Both the position numbers and the translations under genes were made by a program. From positions 3,100,001 through 3,164,000 of the forward strand of contig NZ_CP087112.1 in NCBI RefSeq assembly GCF_025643255.1: DNA of 64,000 nucleotides, in the 5' to 3' direction. The DNA is from Halomonas sp. 7T (GTDB taxonomy: Bacteria > Pseudomonadota > Gammaproteobacteria > Pseudomonadales > Halomonadaceae). Shown here piece after piece: positions 1-8,184 of this stretch. Every line of letters starts with the position of its first letter. Positions within the stretch are counted from its first letter, which is position 1. The notes under the pieces were generated by a model. That model saw nothing but the letters and a program-made list of their open reading frames with translations. It did no database searches and was not told the DNA's origin.

Positions 1-632
1 TGTCGCGCCAGCGCCACGCGGCGGGCCTCTATATCCACGCCACGCACGGGTTCGAACAGCGCAGATTTGAGAATCAAAAACGCGCTTAGGGCTTTATATA
101 CCCGTGCCATGCTCTGTTTGACCGGCTGGCGGGAGAACAGCGCGCACCATACCACTGAAATCGCCCCGTACCATGCCGCGCCGGCTAACAGCAGCAGCTG
201 ACGCGTGGCGACGTCTTCATCCGCGCCGCCATGCTGCTCGATATTGATCATCGAGTAGATCGAGAGAATCAGCGTGCCAGAGGCTATAGTGGCGTAACGC
301 TGACCAATCGCCCCGAGCATAATCAGTGTGAAGGTGGAAACCGCCAAGCCCACCGCAAACAGCCACGGCCACGGAAACAGCCACTGCACCACAAACGACG
401 CTGAAGCAAAACATAACAGGGTGACCGCCAACGCCTGCAAACGGCCTTGCCAGCTGTCGTCGGTTTCGGAAAGCGCGCTTGCGATAATGCCTAAAAAGAG
501 CGGAATGACGAGCGCCACATCCCCCGCTAGCCCGCTAAACAGCAGCGCCCCGCTAAAGGCGATAAACACCCGCAGGCTGTAGGCGAACTTATCCAGTGTC
601 CAAAGACGCCGTAGAGGCGATGAAAGTGGCAT
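1..632 (-). CDS. YccS/YhfK-family membrane protein (partial, N-terminal 210 residues)
   Basis: The reading frame starts at an ATG at 632 and runs off the left edge of the window, so only the N-terminal part is present. The opening, MPLSSPLRRLWTLDKFAYSLRVF, is followed by a string of hydrophobic segments and the start of a cytoplasmic stretch, as in the YccS/YhfK (FUSC-like) inner-membrane proteins of about 700 residues, whose substrate is not firmly known. It is transcribed leftward, away from the SCP2/HU pair. The family call rests on the LDKFAYSLRVFIA opening and the membrane pattern; a more distant FUSC-type efflux protein remains possible. Confidence 0.72.
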   Translation of the reverse strand, partial: MPLSSPLRRLWTLDKFAYSLRVFIAFSGALLFSGLAGDVALVIPLFLGIIASALSETDDSWQGRLQALAVTLLCFASASFVVQWLFPWPWLFAVGLAVSTFTLIMLGAIGQRYATIASGTLILSIYSMINIEQHGGADEDVATRQLLLLAGAAWYGAISVVWCALFSRQPVKQSMARVYKALSAFLILKSALFEPVRGVDIEARRVALAR

Positions 633-732
633 AGAGTCTCTTTGCTGCGTCTCGTGTTAGACTTTAGTTTATATTCTGTTGTAGCGAGTGGCTAGGCGTT
701 CCCTATAAAAGTGGCGGCGATGGGCAACCAAC

Positions 733-764
733 AAAAAGCCCCGCAGCGCGACGGGCTACGGGGC
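733..764 (-). terminator. Rho-independent terminator after the HU/SCP2 pair
   Basis: On the minus strand GCCCCG (764-759) pairs with CGGGGC (743-738) and is followed by five T residues (737-733). It sits 30 bp beyond the stop of the SCP2-like gene. Confidence 0.75.
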
Positions 765-793
765 ATTAGGCATCAGCGACTGGCCGAACAGGG

Positions 794-1150
794 TTACAAA
801 TATTTCAGTAGCTTTTGCAGCTTGTTCATATCGGCAGAATCGCCGACGAGGCGAACATCTCCTGCCACCATGCCGTCTAAAAATGCCTGCTGAGTAGGCT
901 TCTTGAGAATGCGTAGTGCGGCATCTTGATCGCGAAAGCGTAGCTCAAGATCGAGATCCACGGGTAGGCCTTTGCCGGTGGTCACCCCGTGGGGCGTCAT
1001 CCGGTAGTAGCGGGCAATGCTTAAATCTTCCGTGGCAATTCCCCAATCCAGACCGCGCATGCGTTCCAGCTGCTCTTTAAAGCGCGGCTTGCGGCGCAGG
1101 GCGCGTTTGAGCATAAAACTCAGCAGCCACAACGTCAGCTTAAGCTTCAT
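794..1150 (-). CDS. SCP2-fold-like small protein of unknown role
   Basis: A 118-residue protein. After a hydrophobic, then basic N-terminus (LTLWLLSFMLKRALRRKPRF) it has a body resembling an SCP2/UbiJ sterol-carrier fold: a DLELRFRDQDAALRIL strand-helix followed by a conserved-looking FLDGMVAGDVRLVGD segment and a short helical tail. Such domains bind lipids or lipid-like molecules; no catalytic motif is visible. The ATG overlaps the TAA stop of the upstream HU gene by one base, so the two are translationally coupled and share the terminator at 733-764. The fold assignment is tentative and the function is not known. Confidence 0.6.
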   Translation of the reverse strand: MKLKLTLWLLSFMLKRALRRKPRFKEQLERMRGLDWGIATEDLSIARYYRMTPHGVTTGKGLPVDLDLELRFRDQDAALRILKKPTQQAFLDGMVAGDVRLVGDSADMNKLQKLLKYL

Positions 1151-1422
1151 TAGGAAACGGCGTCCTTGAGCGCTTTGCCTGGCTTAAAGGCCACATTTTT
1201 GCTGGCGGGAATTTGCAGCGGCGCGCCGGTTTGTGGGTTCTTTCCGGTACGAGCAGCGCGTTCACGCACGGTAAAGGTACCAAAACCGATCAGGGCAACA
1301 TCTTCACCTTTAGCGACGCTGTTGGTGATCTCATCCAGAATGACGTTGAGGACTTGGCCCGCTTTGTCTTTGGAAAGATCGGCACCTTCAGCAATGGCAG
1401 CGGCGAGTTCAGGTTTACGCAT
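1150..1422 (-). CDS. hup: HU-family DNA-binding protein
   Basis: A 90-residue nucleoid protein of normal HU length. It shows the N-terminal helices (MRKPELAAAIAEGADLSKDKAGQ), the core GFGTFTVRERAARTGKNPQTG and the DNA-clasping arm with PASKNVAFKPGKALKD. HU dimers bend DNA without sequence specificity and compact the nucleoid. The start is preceded by a GAGG-type ribosome site. In Pseudomonas a hup gene also stands next to rubredoxin reductase and ubiCA, which supports the call. Whether it is the HupA or HupB type cannot be decided here. Confidence 0.95.
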   Translation of the reverse strand: MRKPELAAAIAEGADLSKDKAGQVLNVILDEITNSVAKGEDVALIGFGTFTVRERAARTGKNPQTGAPLQIPASKNVAFKPGKALKDAVS

Positions 1423-1447
1423 AGAGGAAACTCCCTTGTAACAAAAT

Positions 1448-1461
1448 CAAGCGTACGCTTG
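1448..1461. promoter_or_regulatory. 14-bp perfect palindrome upstream of HU
   Basis: CAAGCGTACGCTTG is a perfect palindrome 26 bp before the HU start codon. It lacks a T-run and looks more like a protein-binding site than a terminator. The binding protein is unknown. Confidence 0.35.
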
Positions 1462-1540
1462 TGATGTGTAAAAACAGTATTGTTTAAAGCATTACCCGGC
1501 TGGTCTAGCTTCTTTAGACTAGTCGTGAATGCGGCGAAAA

Positions 1541-2731
1541 TCAGCCTAGCAGCGCAGGGGCTGCTCTGGAAAGCTCCACTTTCCTTCTCACGCAGCCGCC
1601 TGTCAACGCAAAACCAATCAAACGTCCGTCTTTATCTTCGGCAAGCGCCGTAAAATCGTCGCCATCGCCCTCGATTCGCCAGCGCTCCGGAGGCTGAGCT
1701 GGAGGGTAAGCCACGACCGGCAGTAGCGGTGTTTTGACGATTACCGGCCAAGCGCCAAAGCTCACTGATGTTGGCGAGCCTACCAGCGTTGCAGCCAGGG
1801 CTTTCACGCTAGCCTGCAGCGGCTGTACATACATGGCGTTAACGCCGTCGATACAGGCCACATCGCCCAGCGCGAATACGTGTGGGCGGTTCGTGCGTAG
1901 CTGCCGGTCAACGTGAATGCCGCTGGAGCTAACGTTCAACCCTGCCGCTTCGGCAAGCTGAGTGCGGGGCGCCAAGCCGGTGGCTAACAGCGCAATATCC
2001 ACCGTGTGGCGCTCGCCATTGTCCAGTTGCAGCGCCAGCGCGTTGTAGGCATCTGGAGACAGGGTTTCTAAGGTGCGCCCCAGCGCTAAGTGAATGCCCG
2101 CTGCTTGAAAAGCATCGGCCAGTGCAACACCTAACGGCTCGGGAAGCAGGCGCGGCAGCGGGGCGCTCTCAGGCGCAATGATAGTGACGTGATGCCCGCC
2201 CGCGCGGAGGTCATTGGCGAATTCACAGCCTACGAGGCCAGCGCCAATAATCGCGACGCGGGTAGGTTTTGTGAGCGTCCCGTGGAGGCGGCGATAGTCA
2301 TCTAAGTCATTGACGGTAAAACAACGCTCAGCCAGCGCGTTAGGTATACGAAACGGCGTACGTGGAGCCGCGCCTGTGGCTAATACCACGTCGTCATAGC
2401 CAAGCGCTTGGCCGTTACTCAGCCGTATCGTTTGGTTATCCACATCCAGTTGTGTGACCTGGGTGTGGGTAACTACCTGGGCGTTTAGCTCATCGGCAAG
2501 CGCATGCGCGTTGCGCTGGGCGAGTTTATCGGGGCTTAAGCGCTTAGCAAAGCCGGTGGAGAGCAGCGGCTTGCTGTAGTCATCGCCGCTGTCAGCGCTA
2601 ACTAGCGTGATAGTGCGCGTATCTCCCTGGCGGCGCAGCGCGCGGGCTAAGCCAACGCCCGCCATGCCGGTGCCAATAATCACCAGCGCTGCGTGGGGGG
2701 GAGCGGTACCTTGTTGAGACGATGGGGGCAT
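1541..2731 (-). CDS. rubB: FAD-dependent rubredoxin reductase
   Basis: A 396-residue pyridine nucleotide-disulphide oxidoreductase. It has the N-terminal FAD site (ALVIIGTGMAGVGLARAL), the central NAD site (VAIIGAGLVGCEFANDL) and the C-terminal FAD motif (VFALGDVA). Rubredoxin reductases pass electrons from NADH to rubredoxin for alkane hydroxylase or oxidative-stress enzymes. I chose the ATG at 2731 because the family starts close to the first glycine motif and a GGTGA lies just upstream; an ATG at 2776 would add 15 residues. The position beside hup and ubiC matches PA5349 of P. aeruginosa, but the rubredoxin genes found there are absent here. Confidence 0.8.
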   Translation of the reverse strand: MPPSSQQGTAPPHAALVIIGTGMAGVGLARALRRQGDTRTITLVSADSGDDYSKPLLSTGFAKRLSPDKLAQRNAHALADELNAQVVTHTQVTQLDVDNQTIRLSNGQALGYDDVVLATGAAPRTPFRIPNALAERCFTVNDLDDYRRLHGTLTKPTRVAIIGAGLVGCEFANDLRAGGHHVTIIAPESAPLPRLLPEPLGVALADAFQAAGIHLALGRTLETLSPDAYNALALQLDNGERHTVDIALLATGLAPRTQLAEAAGLNVSSSGIHVDRQLRTNRPHVFALGDVACIDGVNAMYVQPLQASVKALAATLVGSPTSVSFGAWPVIVKTPLLPVVAYPPAQPPERWRIEGDGDDFTALAEDKDGRLIGFALTGGCVRRKVELSRAAPALLG

Positions 2732-2818
2732 GCAGTCACCAAAAGTCGGTGGAACAAAAGCCTGTGAGAGCACCATGTTACACTACCGCCCACTTTTTTG
2801 ACTGCCTTGGAGAATCCG

Positions 2819-3385
2819 GTGAAGGCTCCAGTTTTACGGCAAACCCAGCCGTTTGTGCACTGGCTACCCGTTAATGCGCTGCGCCCTTCGATGAGTGCGC
2901 CCTGGCAGCACTGGGTGGCGTCTACTGACTCGTTAACGGCGCGTCTCACGGCGGCGGCAGGCGACAAGCCGTTTCGAGTGCGTTTAGTACGCCAAACCAT
3001 TGGTTTGCCCCAGCGGGATGAGGCGCTGGCCTTGGGTATTGAACCACGCCGCTATGCATGGCTGAGGGAAGTCGCGCTCTGTGTGGACGATACACCTTGG
3101 GTCGTTGCCCGCTCGGTGGCACCGCTCACCCAACTGCAGGGGAAAGGCCTAGAGGGGCTTGGCGAGCGTTCGTTAGGCAGTTGGCTGTTTCGCCAGCCTG
3201 ATTTAGTGCGCGGCCCTTTGTATGCCACTAAACACTGGCCCCGCTTTGCCCATCACCTCTGTGCGCCTACGGTGGCCGGCGTTTGGGGGCGGCGCTCGGT
3301 TTTTCAGCACAGCGGGCTTTCACTACTGGTTCAAGAGTATTTTTTATCCACTATGGCGGATGATCTTGGCCTGCCTTCGCGCTAG
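2819..3385 (+). CDS. ubiC: Chorismate pyruvate-lyase
   Basis: A 188-residue cytoplasmic enzyme that cleaves chorismate to 4-hydroxybenzoate and pyruvate, the first committed step of ubiquinone synthesis. The family landmarks are the WLREVAL stretch with the active-site arginine and the late LLVQEYFL motif with the catalytic glutamate. A GTG start at 2819 is preferred because GGAG stands 7 bp upstream; a TTG at 2798 in frame has no good ribosome site. It is followed after 32 bp by ubiA, the enzyme using its product, as in the E. coli ubiCA operon. It diverges from the rubredoxin reductase gene. Confidence 0.9.
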   Translation: MKAPVLRQTQPFVHWLPVNALRPSMSAPWQHWVASTDSLTARLTAAAGDKPFRVRLVRQTIGLPQRDEALALGIEPRRYAWLREVALCVDDTPWVVARSVAPLTQLQGKGLEGLGERSLGSWLFRQPDLVRGPLYATKHWPRFAHHLCAPTVAGVWGRRSVFQHSGLSLLVQEYFLSTMADDLGLPSR

Positions 3386-3417
3386 GCTAAGACGGCATCT
3401 TTTTTCGTGAGGTAAGC

Positions 3418-4308
3418 ATGGATCGTTCTCTGTTGCGGCCAACGGGGTGGGCTCGGGTGGCGGATTTTTTACAGCTGATGCGCCTGGATAGGCCGATTGG
3501 CACCTGGCTATTGATGTGGCCAACCCTATGGGCGCTGTGGATTGCGGCAGAGGGGGTGCCTGGGCGCGATGTATTGCTGATCTTTATTGCTGGTGTTTAC
3601 GTGATGCGCGCGGCGGGCTGCGTGGTAAACGATTACGCGGATCGCCATTTTGATGGCCATGTGAAGCGCACTAAGCACCGGCCGCTTGCCACCGGTCGCA
3701 TCAGCGAAACCGAAGCGCAGCTGCTGTTCGTTGGGCTAGTAGCGGCTGCGTTTATTCTGGTGCTGCTTACCAACGGGTTTACCGTCTTGCTCTCTATTGG
3801 CGGCTTAGCACTGGCGTTTATTTACCCCTTTATGAAGCGCTACACCCACTTTCCCCAAGTGGTGCTAGGGGCGGCTTTCTCCTGGGCGATACCCATGGCG
3901 TTTGGCGCCGTGCTGGGGAGCGTGCCCCTTGAGGCGTGGTTGCTGTTTTTCGCCAACGTATTGTGGACCGTGGCCTACGATACCCAGTACGCCATGGTTG
4001 ACCGCGACGATGACTTAAAAATCGGTATTAAATCAACAGCGGTGCTGTTCGGAGATGCTGATCGATTAATCATTGGCTTGCTACAACTCGCCACGCTGGC
4101 GCTGTTAGCCTGGGTCGGGCTACGCGTAGGGTTAGGCGGTTTTTTCTGGCTGGGGCTAGTCGCGATGGCAGCGACGTTTGCCCATCAGCAGCGGCTAATT
4201 GCGCACCGTGAGCGTGATGGCTGCTTCCAGGCATTTCTGAATAATTACTGGTCGGGGCTGCTTATTTTTGCCGGTATTGCCCTGAGCTGGTGGCCAATCA
4301 CTGGCTAA
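3418..4308 (+). CDS. ubiA: 4-hydroxybenzoate polyprenyltransferase
   Basis: A 296-residue polytopic membrane prenyltransferase that attaches the polyprenyl side chain to 4-hydroxybenzoate in ubiquinone synthesis. Both Asp-rich Mg-diphosphate motifs are visible: [19 protein letters not shown] around residues 70-88 and [12 protein letters not shown] around 188-199. The N-terminal [21 protein letters not shown] is typical. It is likely in one operon with ubiC. The phoB Pho box begins only 10 bp after its stop codon. Confidence 0.95.
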   Translation: MDRSLLRPTGWARVADFLQLMRLDRPIGTWLLMWPTLWALWIAAEGVPGRDVLLIFIAGVYVMRAAGCVVNDYADRHFDGHVKRTKHRPLATGRISETEAQLLFVGLVAAAFILVLLTNGFTVLLSIGGLALAFIYPFMKRYTHFPQVVLGAAFSWAIPMAFGAVLGSVPLEAWLLFFANVLWTVAYDTQYAMVDRDDDLKIGIKSTAVLFGDADRLIIGLLQLATLALLAWVGLRVGLGGFFWLGLVAMAATFAHQQRLIAHRERDGCFQAFLNNYWSGLLIFAGIALSWWPITG

Positions 4309-4317
4309 ATATGGTGC

Positions 4318-4335
4318 TTGTCATAAAATTGTCAC
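4318..4335 (+). promoter_or_regulatory. Pho box upstream of phoB
   Basis: Two 7-bp direct repeats, TTGTCAT (4318-4324) and TTGTCAC (4329-4335), lie 11 bp apart with an AAAA spacer, matching the known PhoB-binding pattern CTGTCAT-N4-CTGTCAC. It is 82 bp before the phoB ATG, so phoBR is probably self-activated under phosphate limitation. Confidence 0.88.
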
Positions 4336-4417
4336 CAAGTCATGGTGTTATCGTCACAGATATTTCATTGAACTGTTTTCTATGAGCTAGTTCCATTGCA
4401 CACCGTGAGGCCTAGGA

Positions 4418-5107
4418 ATGACCGCCAAGACCGTTTTGATTGTCGATGATGAGGCGCCGATTCGCGAAATGATCGCAGTGGCGCTGGAAATGGCTGACTA
4501 TCACGTGCTTGAAGCGGATAACGCCCAAGATGCCCATGCAATGGTGGTCGACCATCAACCCGATCTGCTGCTACTGGATTGGATGATGCCCGGCACCAGC
4601 GGTATCGAGCTTGCAAGGCGGCTCAAACGCGAAGAAGCAACCGCTGAAATCCCGATTATTATGCTCACTGCCAAGGGGGAAGAGGATAATAAGATTCAAG
4701 GTCTTGAAGCGGGCGCTGACGACTACATCACCAAGCCGTTTTCACCGCGTGAGCTGGTGGCCCGCTTAAAAGCCGTACTGCGACGCACGACCCCCAGGGG
4801 TGTTGAAGACCCTATTGAAATTAACGGCCTGCTGCTCGACCCGGTGAGTCACCGAGTCAGTGCGCATGGTGAAGCGCTAGAAATGGGTCCCACCGAGTAT
4901 CGCCTGTTGCAGTTTTTTATGACCCACCAAGAGCGCGCCTATACCCGCAGCCAGCTGCTTGATCAGGTTTGGGGTGGCAATGTGTACGTTGAAGAGCGCA
5001 CCGTTGATGTACACATCCGCCGTTTGCGTAAAGCCCTGGGCGAAGCCCACCAAAACCTTATCCAAACAGTGCGAGGTACTGGGTATCGCTTCTCCGCACG
5101 GGTGTAA
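4418..5107 (+). CDS. phoB: Phosphate-regulon response regulator PhoB
   Basis: A 229-residue OmpR-type response regulator. The receiver domain has acidic residues IVDDEAP near residue 10, the phosphoacceptor Asp54 in LLLDWMMPG, and the ITKPF lysine. A winged-helix DNA-binding domain follows from about residue 130, with [31 protein letters not shown]. It binds Pho boxes, and two are seen in this window. phoR follows after 3 bp. The family match, the Pho box and the neighbouring histidine kinase make the identification secure. Confidence 0.96.
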   Translation: MTAKTVLIVDDEAPIREMIAVALEMADYHVLEADNAQDAHAMVVDHQPDLLLLDWMMPGTSGIELARRLKREEATAEIPIIMLTAKGEEDNKIQGLEAGADDYITKPFSPRELVARLKAVLRRTTPRGVEDPIEINGLLLDPVSHRVSAHGEALEMGPTEYRLLQFFMTHQERAYTRSQLLDQVWGGNVYVEERTVDVHIRRLRKALGEAHQNLIQTVRGTGYRFSARV

Positions 5108-5110
5108 CGC

Positions 5111-6433
5111 GTGCGACTCTGGGGGCGAGAACTGTGGCGAATTGCTTGGCTGGCGACTCTAGGGGTTTTGCTAGGCTGGGCGTTAGGCGCGCCCGGGCTG
5201 GGGCTGGCTACAGGGCTGGCGGTGTGTTTGTTTTATCACCTTCGCCAGCTGCGGGCGCTGTTTCAATGGCTAACGTTGCATCCCCAAGATGAGCCACCCT
5301 CGGCACGCGGTATGTGGGGCGAGCTATTTGATCGTCTCTACCGCTACCAAAAGAGCCAGCGTATTACGCAGGCACGCCTGCGGGCGACCCTTGCGCGTAT
5401 TCAAGAATCCTCAGAAGCGATGCGTGACAGCGTTGTCATGCTGGACCGCCACGGTGACTTAGAGTGGTGGAATAGCGCCGCTGCAGAAATGCTGGGTCTA
5501 CAAACCGCCCATGACCGTGGGCAACATATTACGAACTTGCTACGTGACCCGCGCTTTATCAGCTATTTCAATGCCAATGAGTATGGCGAACCCTTGACAC
5601 TGACCTCGCCCATTGATGAGCGCCGAATTTTACAGTATCAAATTACCCTTTATGGCGACGATGAGCGGCTCGTCATGGCGCGAGACATTACCCGCCTGCA
5701 TCGCCTGGAGCAGATGCGTCGCGACTTTGTCGCCAACGTCTCCCATGAGTTACGCACACCGCTAACCGTACTTTCCGGCTATTTGGAAACATACAGTGAT
5801 TTAAGCGACCAGTTACCACCGCGCTTAGGCCGTGGAATTGGGCAAATGGAGGCGCAAACCAAACGCATGCAGAGCTTGGTCAATGATTTGCTGCTGCTCT
5901 CACGGTTAGAAATTGACCAAGGTGGAAAAGATCACCAGCCGTTTGCCGTTGGGCCGTTACTTGAGAGCATTCGTCAGGATGCCGTGGCGCTTTCCAGCCA
6001 GCAGCAAGGGGGGCATGCTGCAAGTAGCCTGCTGCATAATATCGACGTGCGCATTGAGGGAGAGGCGCAGCTAGTGGGCAGTGAGCAGGAAATTCGCAGC
6101 GCTATTTCTAATCTTGCGTTTAATGCTGTTCGCTACACACCGACAGGGAGTCAAATAACCCTAAGCTGGACCACACAAGAGAATGGATGCGCCTGCATCG
6201 CGGTGGAAGATAATGGTGAGGGGATTGACCCTGTCCATATCCCTCGGCTGACCGAACGTTTCTACCGGGTTGATAAAGGGCGCAGCACGGCGACTGGCGG
6301 CACTGGCTTGGGTCTAGCCATTGTTAAGCATGTGCTGCTACGCCATGACGCCCAGCTGCACATCGTCTCCCGGCCTGGTGAGGGCGCGAGGTTTCGCTGC
6401 GTATTTCCTGCCACTCGGGTCTTGGCCCGCTAA
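5111..6433 (+). CDS. phoR: Phosphate-regulon sensor histidine kinase PhoR
   Basis: A 440-residue membrane kinase. Two short hydrophobic segments lie in residues 8-45, then a linker, a PAS domain around residues 95-195, the HisKA domain with phosphorylated His212 in FVANVSHELRTPL, and an HATPase domain with VEDNGEGIDP and GGTGLGLAIVKHV. The short periplasmic part is normal for PhoR, which senses phosphate through the PstSCAB-PhoU complex rather than directly. It starts with GTG 3 bp after phoB. The pst genes that complete the circuit lie 2.5-6 kb downstream in the opposite orientation. Confidence 0.95.
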   Translation: MRLWGRELWRIAWLATLGVLLGWALGAPGLGLATGLAVCLFYHLRQLRALFQWLTLHPQDEPPSARGMWGELFDRLYRYQKSQRITQARLRATLARIQESSEAMRDSVVMLDRHGDLEWWNSAAAEMLGLQTAHDRGQHITNLLRDPRFISYFNANEYGEPLTLTSPIDERRILQYQITLYGDDERLVMARDITRLHRLEQMRRDFVANVSHELRTPLTVLSGYLETYSDLSDQLPPRLGRGIGQMEAQTKRMQSLVNDLLLLSRLEIDQGGKDHQPFAVGPLLESIRQDAVALSSQQQGGHAASSLLHNIDVRIEGEAQLVGSEQEIRSAISNLAFNAVRYTPTGSQITLSWTTQENGCACIAVEDNGEGIDPVHIPRLTERFYRVDKGRSTATGGTGLGLAIVKHVLLRHDAQLHIVSRPGEGARFRCVFPATRVLAR

Positions 6434-6788
6434 TTCGACGGTGCTTGCCACGCTATTTACCCTCATCGTCTATTTGCTTTCACAGTCGCCCCGCCTTGAT
6501 GAACAATTTTTGTATAAGTGTGTCAGTTTGACTGCTAAGAATGGTCAAACCCTGCGCATGTGTCATTTTTAGTCACTTTTGCGGTTTTAAGCGTGCTTTC
6601 CGAGCGGTCAAAAAGACATTATAAAAAATAATAAGTATTTGTATTTTATGATTTTATTATTTTTTTTGGCAAAGTGGCACAGGTGATGCAGTTATCTTGG
6701 TAAGGAAGATAACCGCTGGAACTGGTAAGCCTATATGGCACTCTTCCTTAAATTTAGCGGTATCAAACAGCGATCGAGGAGACGGAAT
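6434..6788 (+). other. AT-rich intergenic region before the acidic exported protein
   Basis: This 355-bp gap contains a strongly AT-rich tract at about 6617-6668 with TATAAA-like elements, likely holding the promoter of the gene at 6789. No terminator for phoR and no good operator was recognised. Confidence 0.4.
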
Positions 6789-7103
6789 ATGATGTCCATG
6801 GAACTACTCAAGAAAGCTGGTATTTTAGGTGTATCTTTTGGCTTGATGGCTAGCCCGCTAGCATTCGCCGACACTACTGAAAATTCATCAATTGATCAGA
6901 ACCAAGGCATTACAGCTGATGAGCAGCCATTAGATAATCATTCACAAGACAATGCGAATGCAGGCAACTACGACACTGAAGATCTAACGACCGATCACGG
7001 CACTCAAGGTCCAGACGTTGTTGATGAGCCTGATTCTGACGACATGAGCGGTGATGAAGAGTACACGCCAGAAGAGCTTGTTGAAGAAAATAGTGCGTCG
7101 TAA
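6789..7103 (+). CDS. Small, extremely acidic exported protein of unknown function
   Basis: A 104-residue protein. Residues 1-26 form a signal peptide (two lysines, then a hydrophobic core ending in SPLAFA). The mature part, about 78 residues, has about 24 Asp/Glu and no Lys, Arg or Cys. The ATG at 6789 has GAGGAG just upstream; an in-frame start at 6735 would put extra basic residues before the signal peptide. The mature protein looks intrinsically disordered and could bind cations or act in the periplasm of a salt-adapted cell, but I recognise no family. It sits between phoR and the probable small RNA. Confidence 0.7.
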   Translation: MMSMELLKKAGILGVSFGLMASPLAFADTTENSSIDQNQGITADEQPLDNHSQDNANAGNYDTEDLTTDHGTQGPDVVDEPDSDDMSGDEEYTPEELVEENSAS

Positions 7104-7138
7104 TTGATAATTTTAATCAATAACATTGTTTTACAAAG

Positions 7139-7156
7139 TTGTAGATAACTCTTACG
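7139..7156 (+). promoter_or_regulatory. Degenerate GacA/UvrY-type upstream box
   Basis: TTGTAG-N6-CTTACG resembles the 18-bp GacA site TGTAAG-N6-CTTACA: the right half matches 5 of 6, the left half less well. It lies just upstream of the candidate small RNA and a TATAAG -10-like element at 7171-7176. Confidence 0.4.
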
Positions 7157-7176
7157 CTAAGGAATGAGCATATAAG

Positions 7177-7355
7177 GGGCAAGGATGTCCTAAGCAAGGA
7201 TGCTCACTGGTTCAAGGAGTGAATCTAGCGACGATTAATACGTTAGTCAGGGTTAATTCCAAGGTTGGAGTCCCGCAAAAGGATAGGAAGCTAACGTCAG
7301 GTATCGCTCGAATTAAGAGTTATCAAGACCCCGCCACGGCGGGGTCTCGTTTTTG
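7177..7355 (+). ncRNA. Candidate CsrB/RsmZ-type CsrA-sequestering small RNA
   Basis: Six GGA motifs occur here, at 7183, 7198, 7216, 7267, 7281 and 7286, often as CAAGGATG or CAAGGAG, close to the CAGGATG repeat of E. coli CsrB. Three hairpins in a row present GGA in the loop: GGGC/GTCC with loop AAGGAT (7177-7190), AGCA/TGCT with loop AGGA (7193-7204), and GGTTCA/TGAATC with loop AGGAG (7209-7225). A long-range stem CGTTAG (7241-7246) with CTAACG (7291-7296) encloses the remaining GGA motifs, and a strong terminator closes the transcript. Known CsrB/RsmX/Y/Z RNAs bind and titrate CsrA/RsmA in this way. The 5' end is uncertain (about 7165-7183). No protein is likely here. Confidence 0.72.
7326..7354 (+). 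terminator. Intrinsic terminator of the small RNA
   Basis: AGACCCCGC (7326-7334) pairs with GCGGGGTCT (7339-7347) around a CACG loop, followed by CG and five T residues. The minus-strand cysZ gene ends 37 bp further on. Confidence 0.9.
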
Positions 7356-7391
7356 TGGGTATCTAAAAAGTGTGGATGGTTCAACTCTTAC

Positions 7392-8114
7392 TTATCCAGC
7401 AGTGAGTGAGCCACGGTAGTGGTGGTCCCACATCAAAACGGCGCCTGCGACTGCGCCGGGAATTAAGAATAAGTTTGCCAAGGGAATCCAGGTGACAACG
7501 GTTACCCATCCGCCATAGGTCAGGCTTGGCCACCAGCGCTGCGAAAGCCGGTGGCGCATATCTCGAAACGTTATCTTATTGTTGTCCATTGGGTAATCCA
7601 AATAGGTGATGGCCATTATCCAGGCGGAAAAAAGTGCCCATAAGAGAGGCGACAGTAGGTTAAGCCCAGGAACCCAGCTCACGACGAACAGCGCTGCTGC
7701 GCGGGGCAGGATGTAGCCTAACTTCACCAGCTCGCGTCCCACGGCATCAATCGCCGTTTTTGCCAGCCCGCGGTCATCTAACGGTGCGCGGCCAGTGACT
7801 TGCTGCTCTACCTTGGCGGCCAAAAAGCCGTAAAACGGCGCAGCGATCAGGTGAGTGACGAGCGTGAAGGTGAAAAATACGACTAATAGCAGGCTGACGA
7901 AAAACAATGGCCAAATTAACCAAGATAACCACTCAAGCCAGCTAGGCACCATGGTCATTGCGCTATTTAGCCAGCCAGAAAAGCGGTTAACCACCCAGCT
8001 AAGCATACTGGCATACACCGCCAGATTGACCAGAAGAGGAAGGAAAATATAGCGCCGTAGACCCTTTTGATACACCAAATAGGTGCCTCGACGTAGTGCG
8101 GTTAATGCATTCAA
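7392..8114 (-). CDS. cysZ: CysZ/EI24-family sulfate transporter
   Basis: A 240-residue inner-membrane protein with the family opening RRGTYLVYQKGLRRYIFLPLLVNLAVYASML, several hydrophobic segments and a central conserved-looking YLDYPMDNNKITFRDMRHRL. CysZ is associated with high-affinity sulfate uptake for cysteine synthesis. It lies downstream of phoU on the same strand across a 70-bp gap with a hairpin, so it may be a separate unit. No cys genes are nearby, so the role rests on family resemblance. Confidence 0.85.
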   Translation of the reverse strand: MNALTALRRGTYLVYQKGLRRYIFLPLLVNLAVYASMLSWVVNRFSGWLNSAMTMVPSWLEWLSWLIWPLFFVSLLLVVFFTFTLVTHLIAAPFYGFLAAKVEQQVTGRAPLDDRGLAKTAIDAVGRELVKLGYILPRAAALFVVSWVPGLNLLSPLLWALFSAWIMAITYLDYPMDNNKITFRDMRHRLSQRWWPSLTYGGWVTVVTWIPLANLFLIPGAVAGAVLMWDHHYRGSLTAG

Positions 8115-8135
8115 CCTGTTGACTCCTTAACAATG

Positions 8136-8158
8136 CGCCCAAACAGAGCATTTGGGCG
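8136..8158. repeat. Stem-loop between phoU and cysZ
   Basis: CGCCCAAA (8136-8143) pairs perfectly with TTTGGGCG (8151-8158) around a 7-base loop. No T-run follows on the minus strand, so it may be an mRNA-processing or attenuating structure at the end of the pst-phoU transcript. Confidence 0.5.
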
Positions 8159-8184
8159 TATTGCAGGAGGTATTTAGGGGGAGG

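Noticed and set aside
6560..6577. Pho-box-like GTGTCAT...AGTCAC before the acidic protein gene
   Set aside because: The second half is degenerate and the repeat spacing is 10 rather than 11 bp, unlike the two clear boxes.
7219..7419. Open frame of 66 codons across the small RNA
   Set aside because: It lacks a family match, runs through the terminator, and overlaps GGA hairpins and the 3' end of cysZ. The structured RNA explains the region better.
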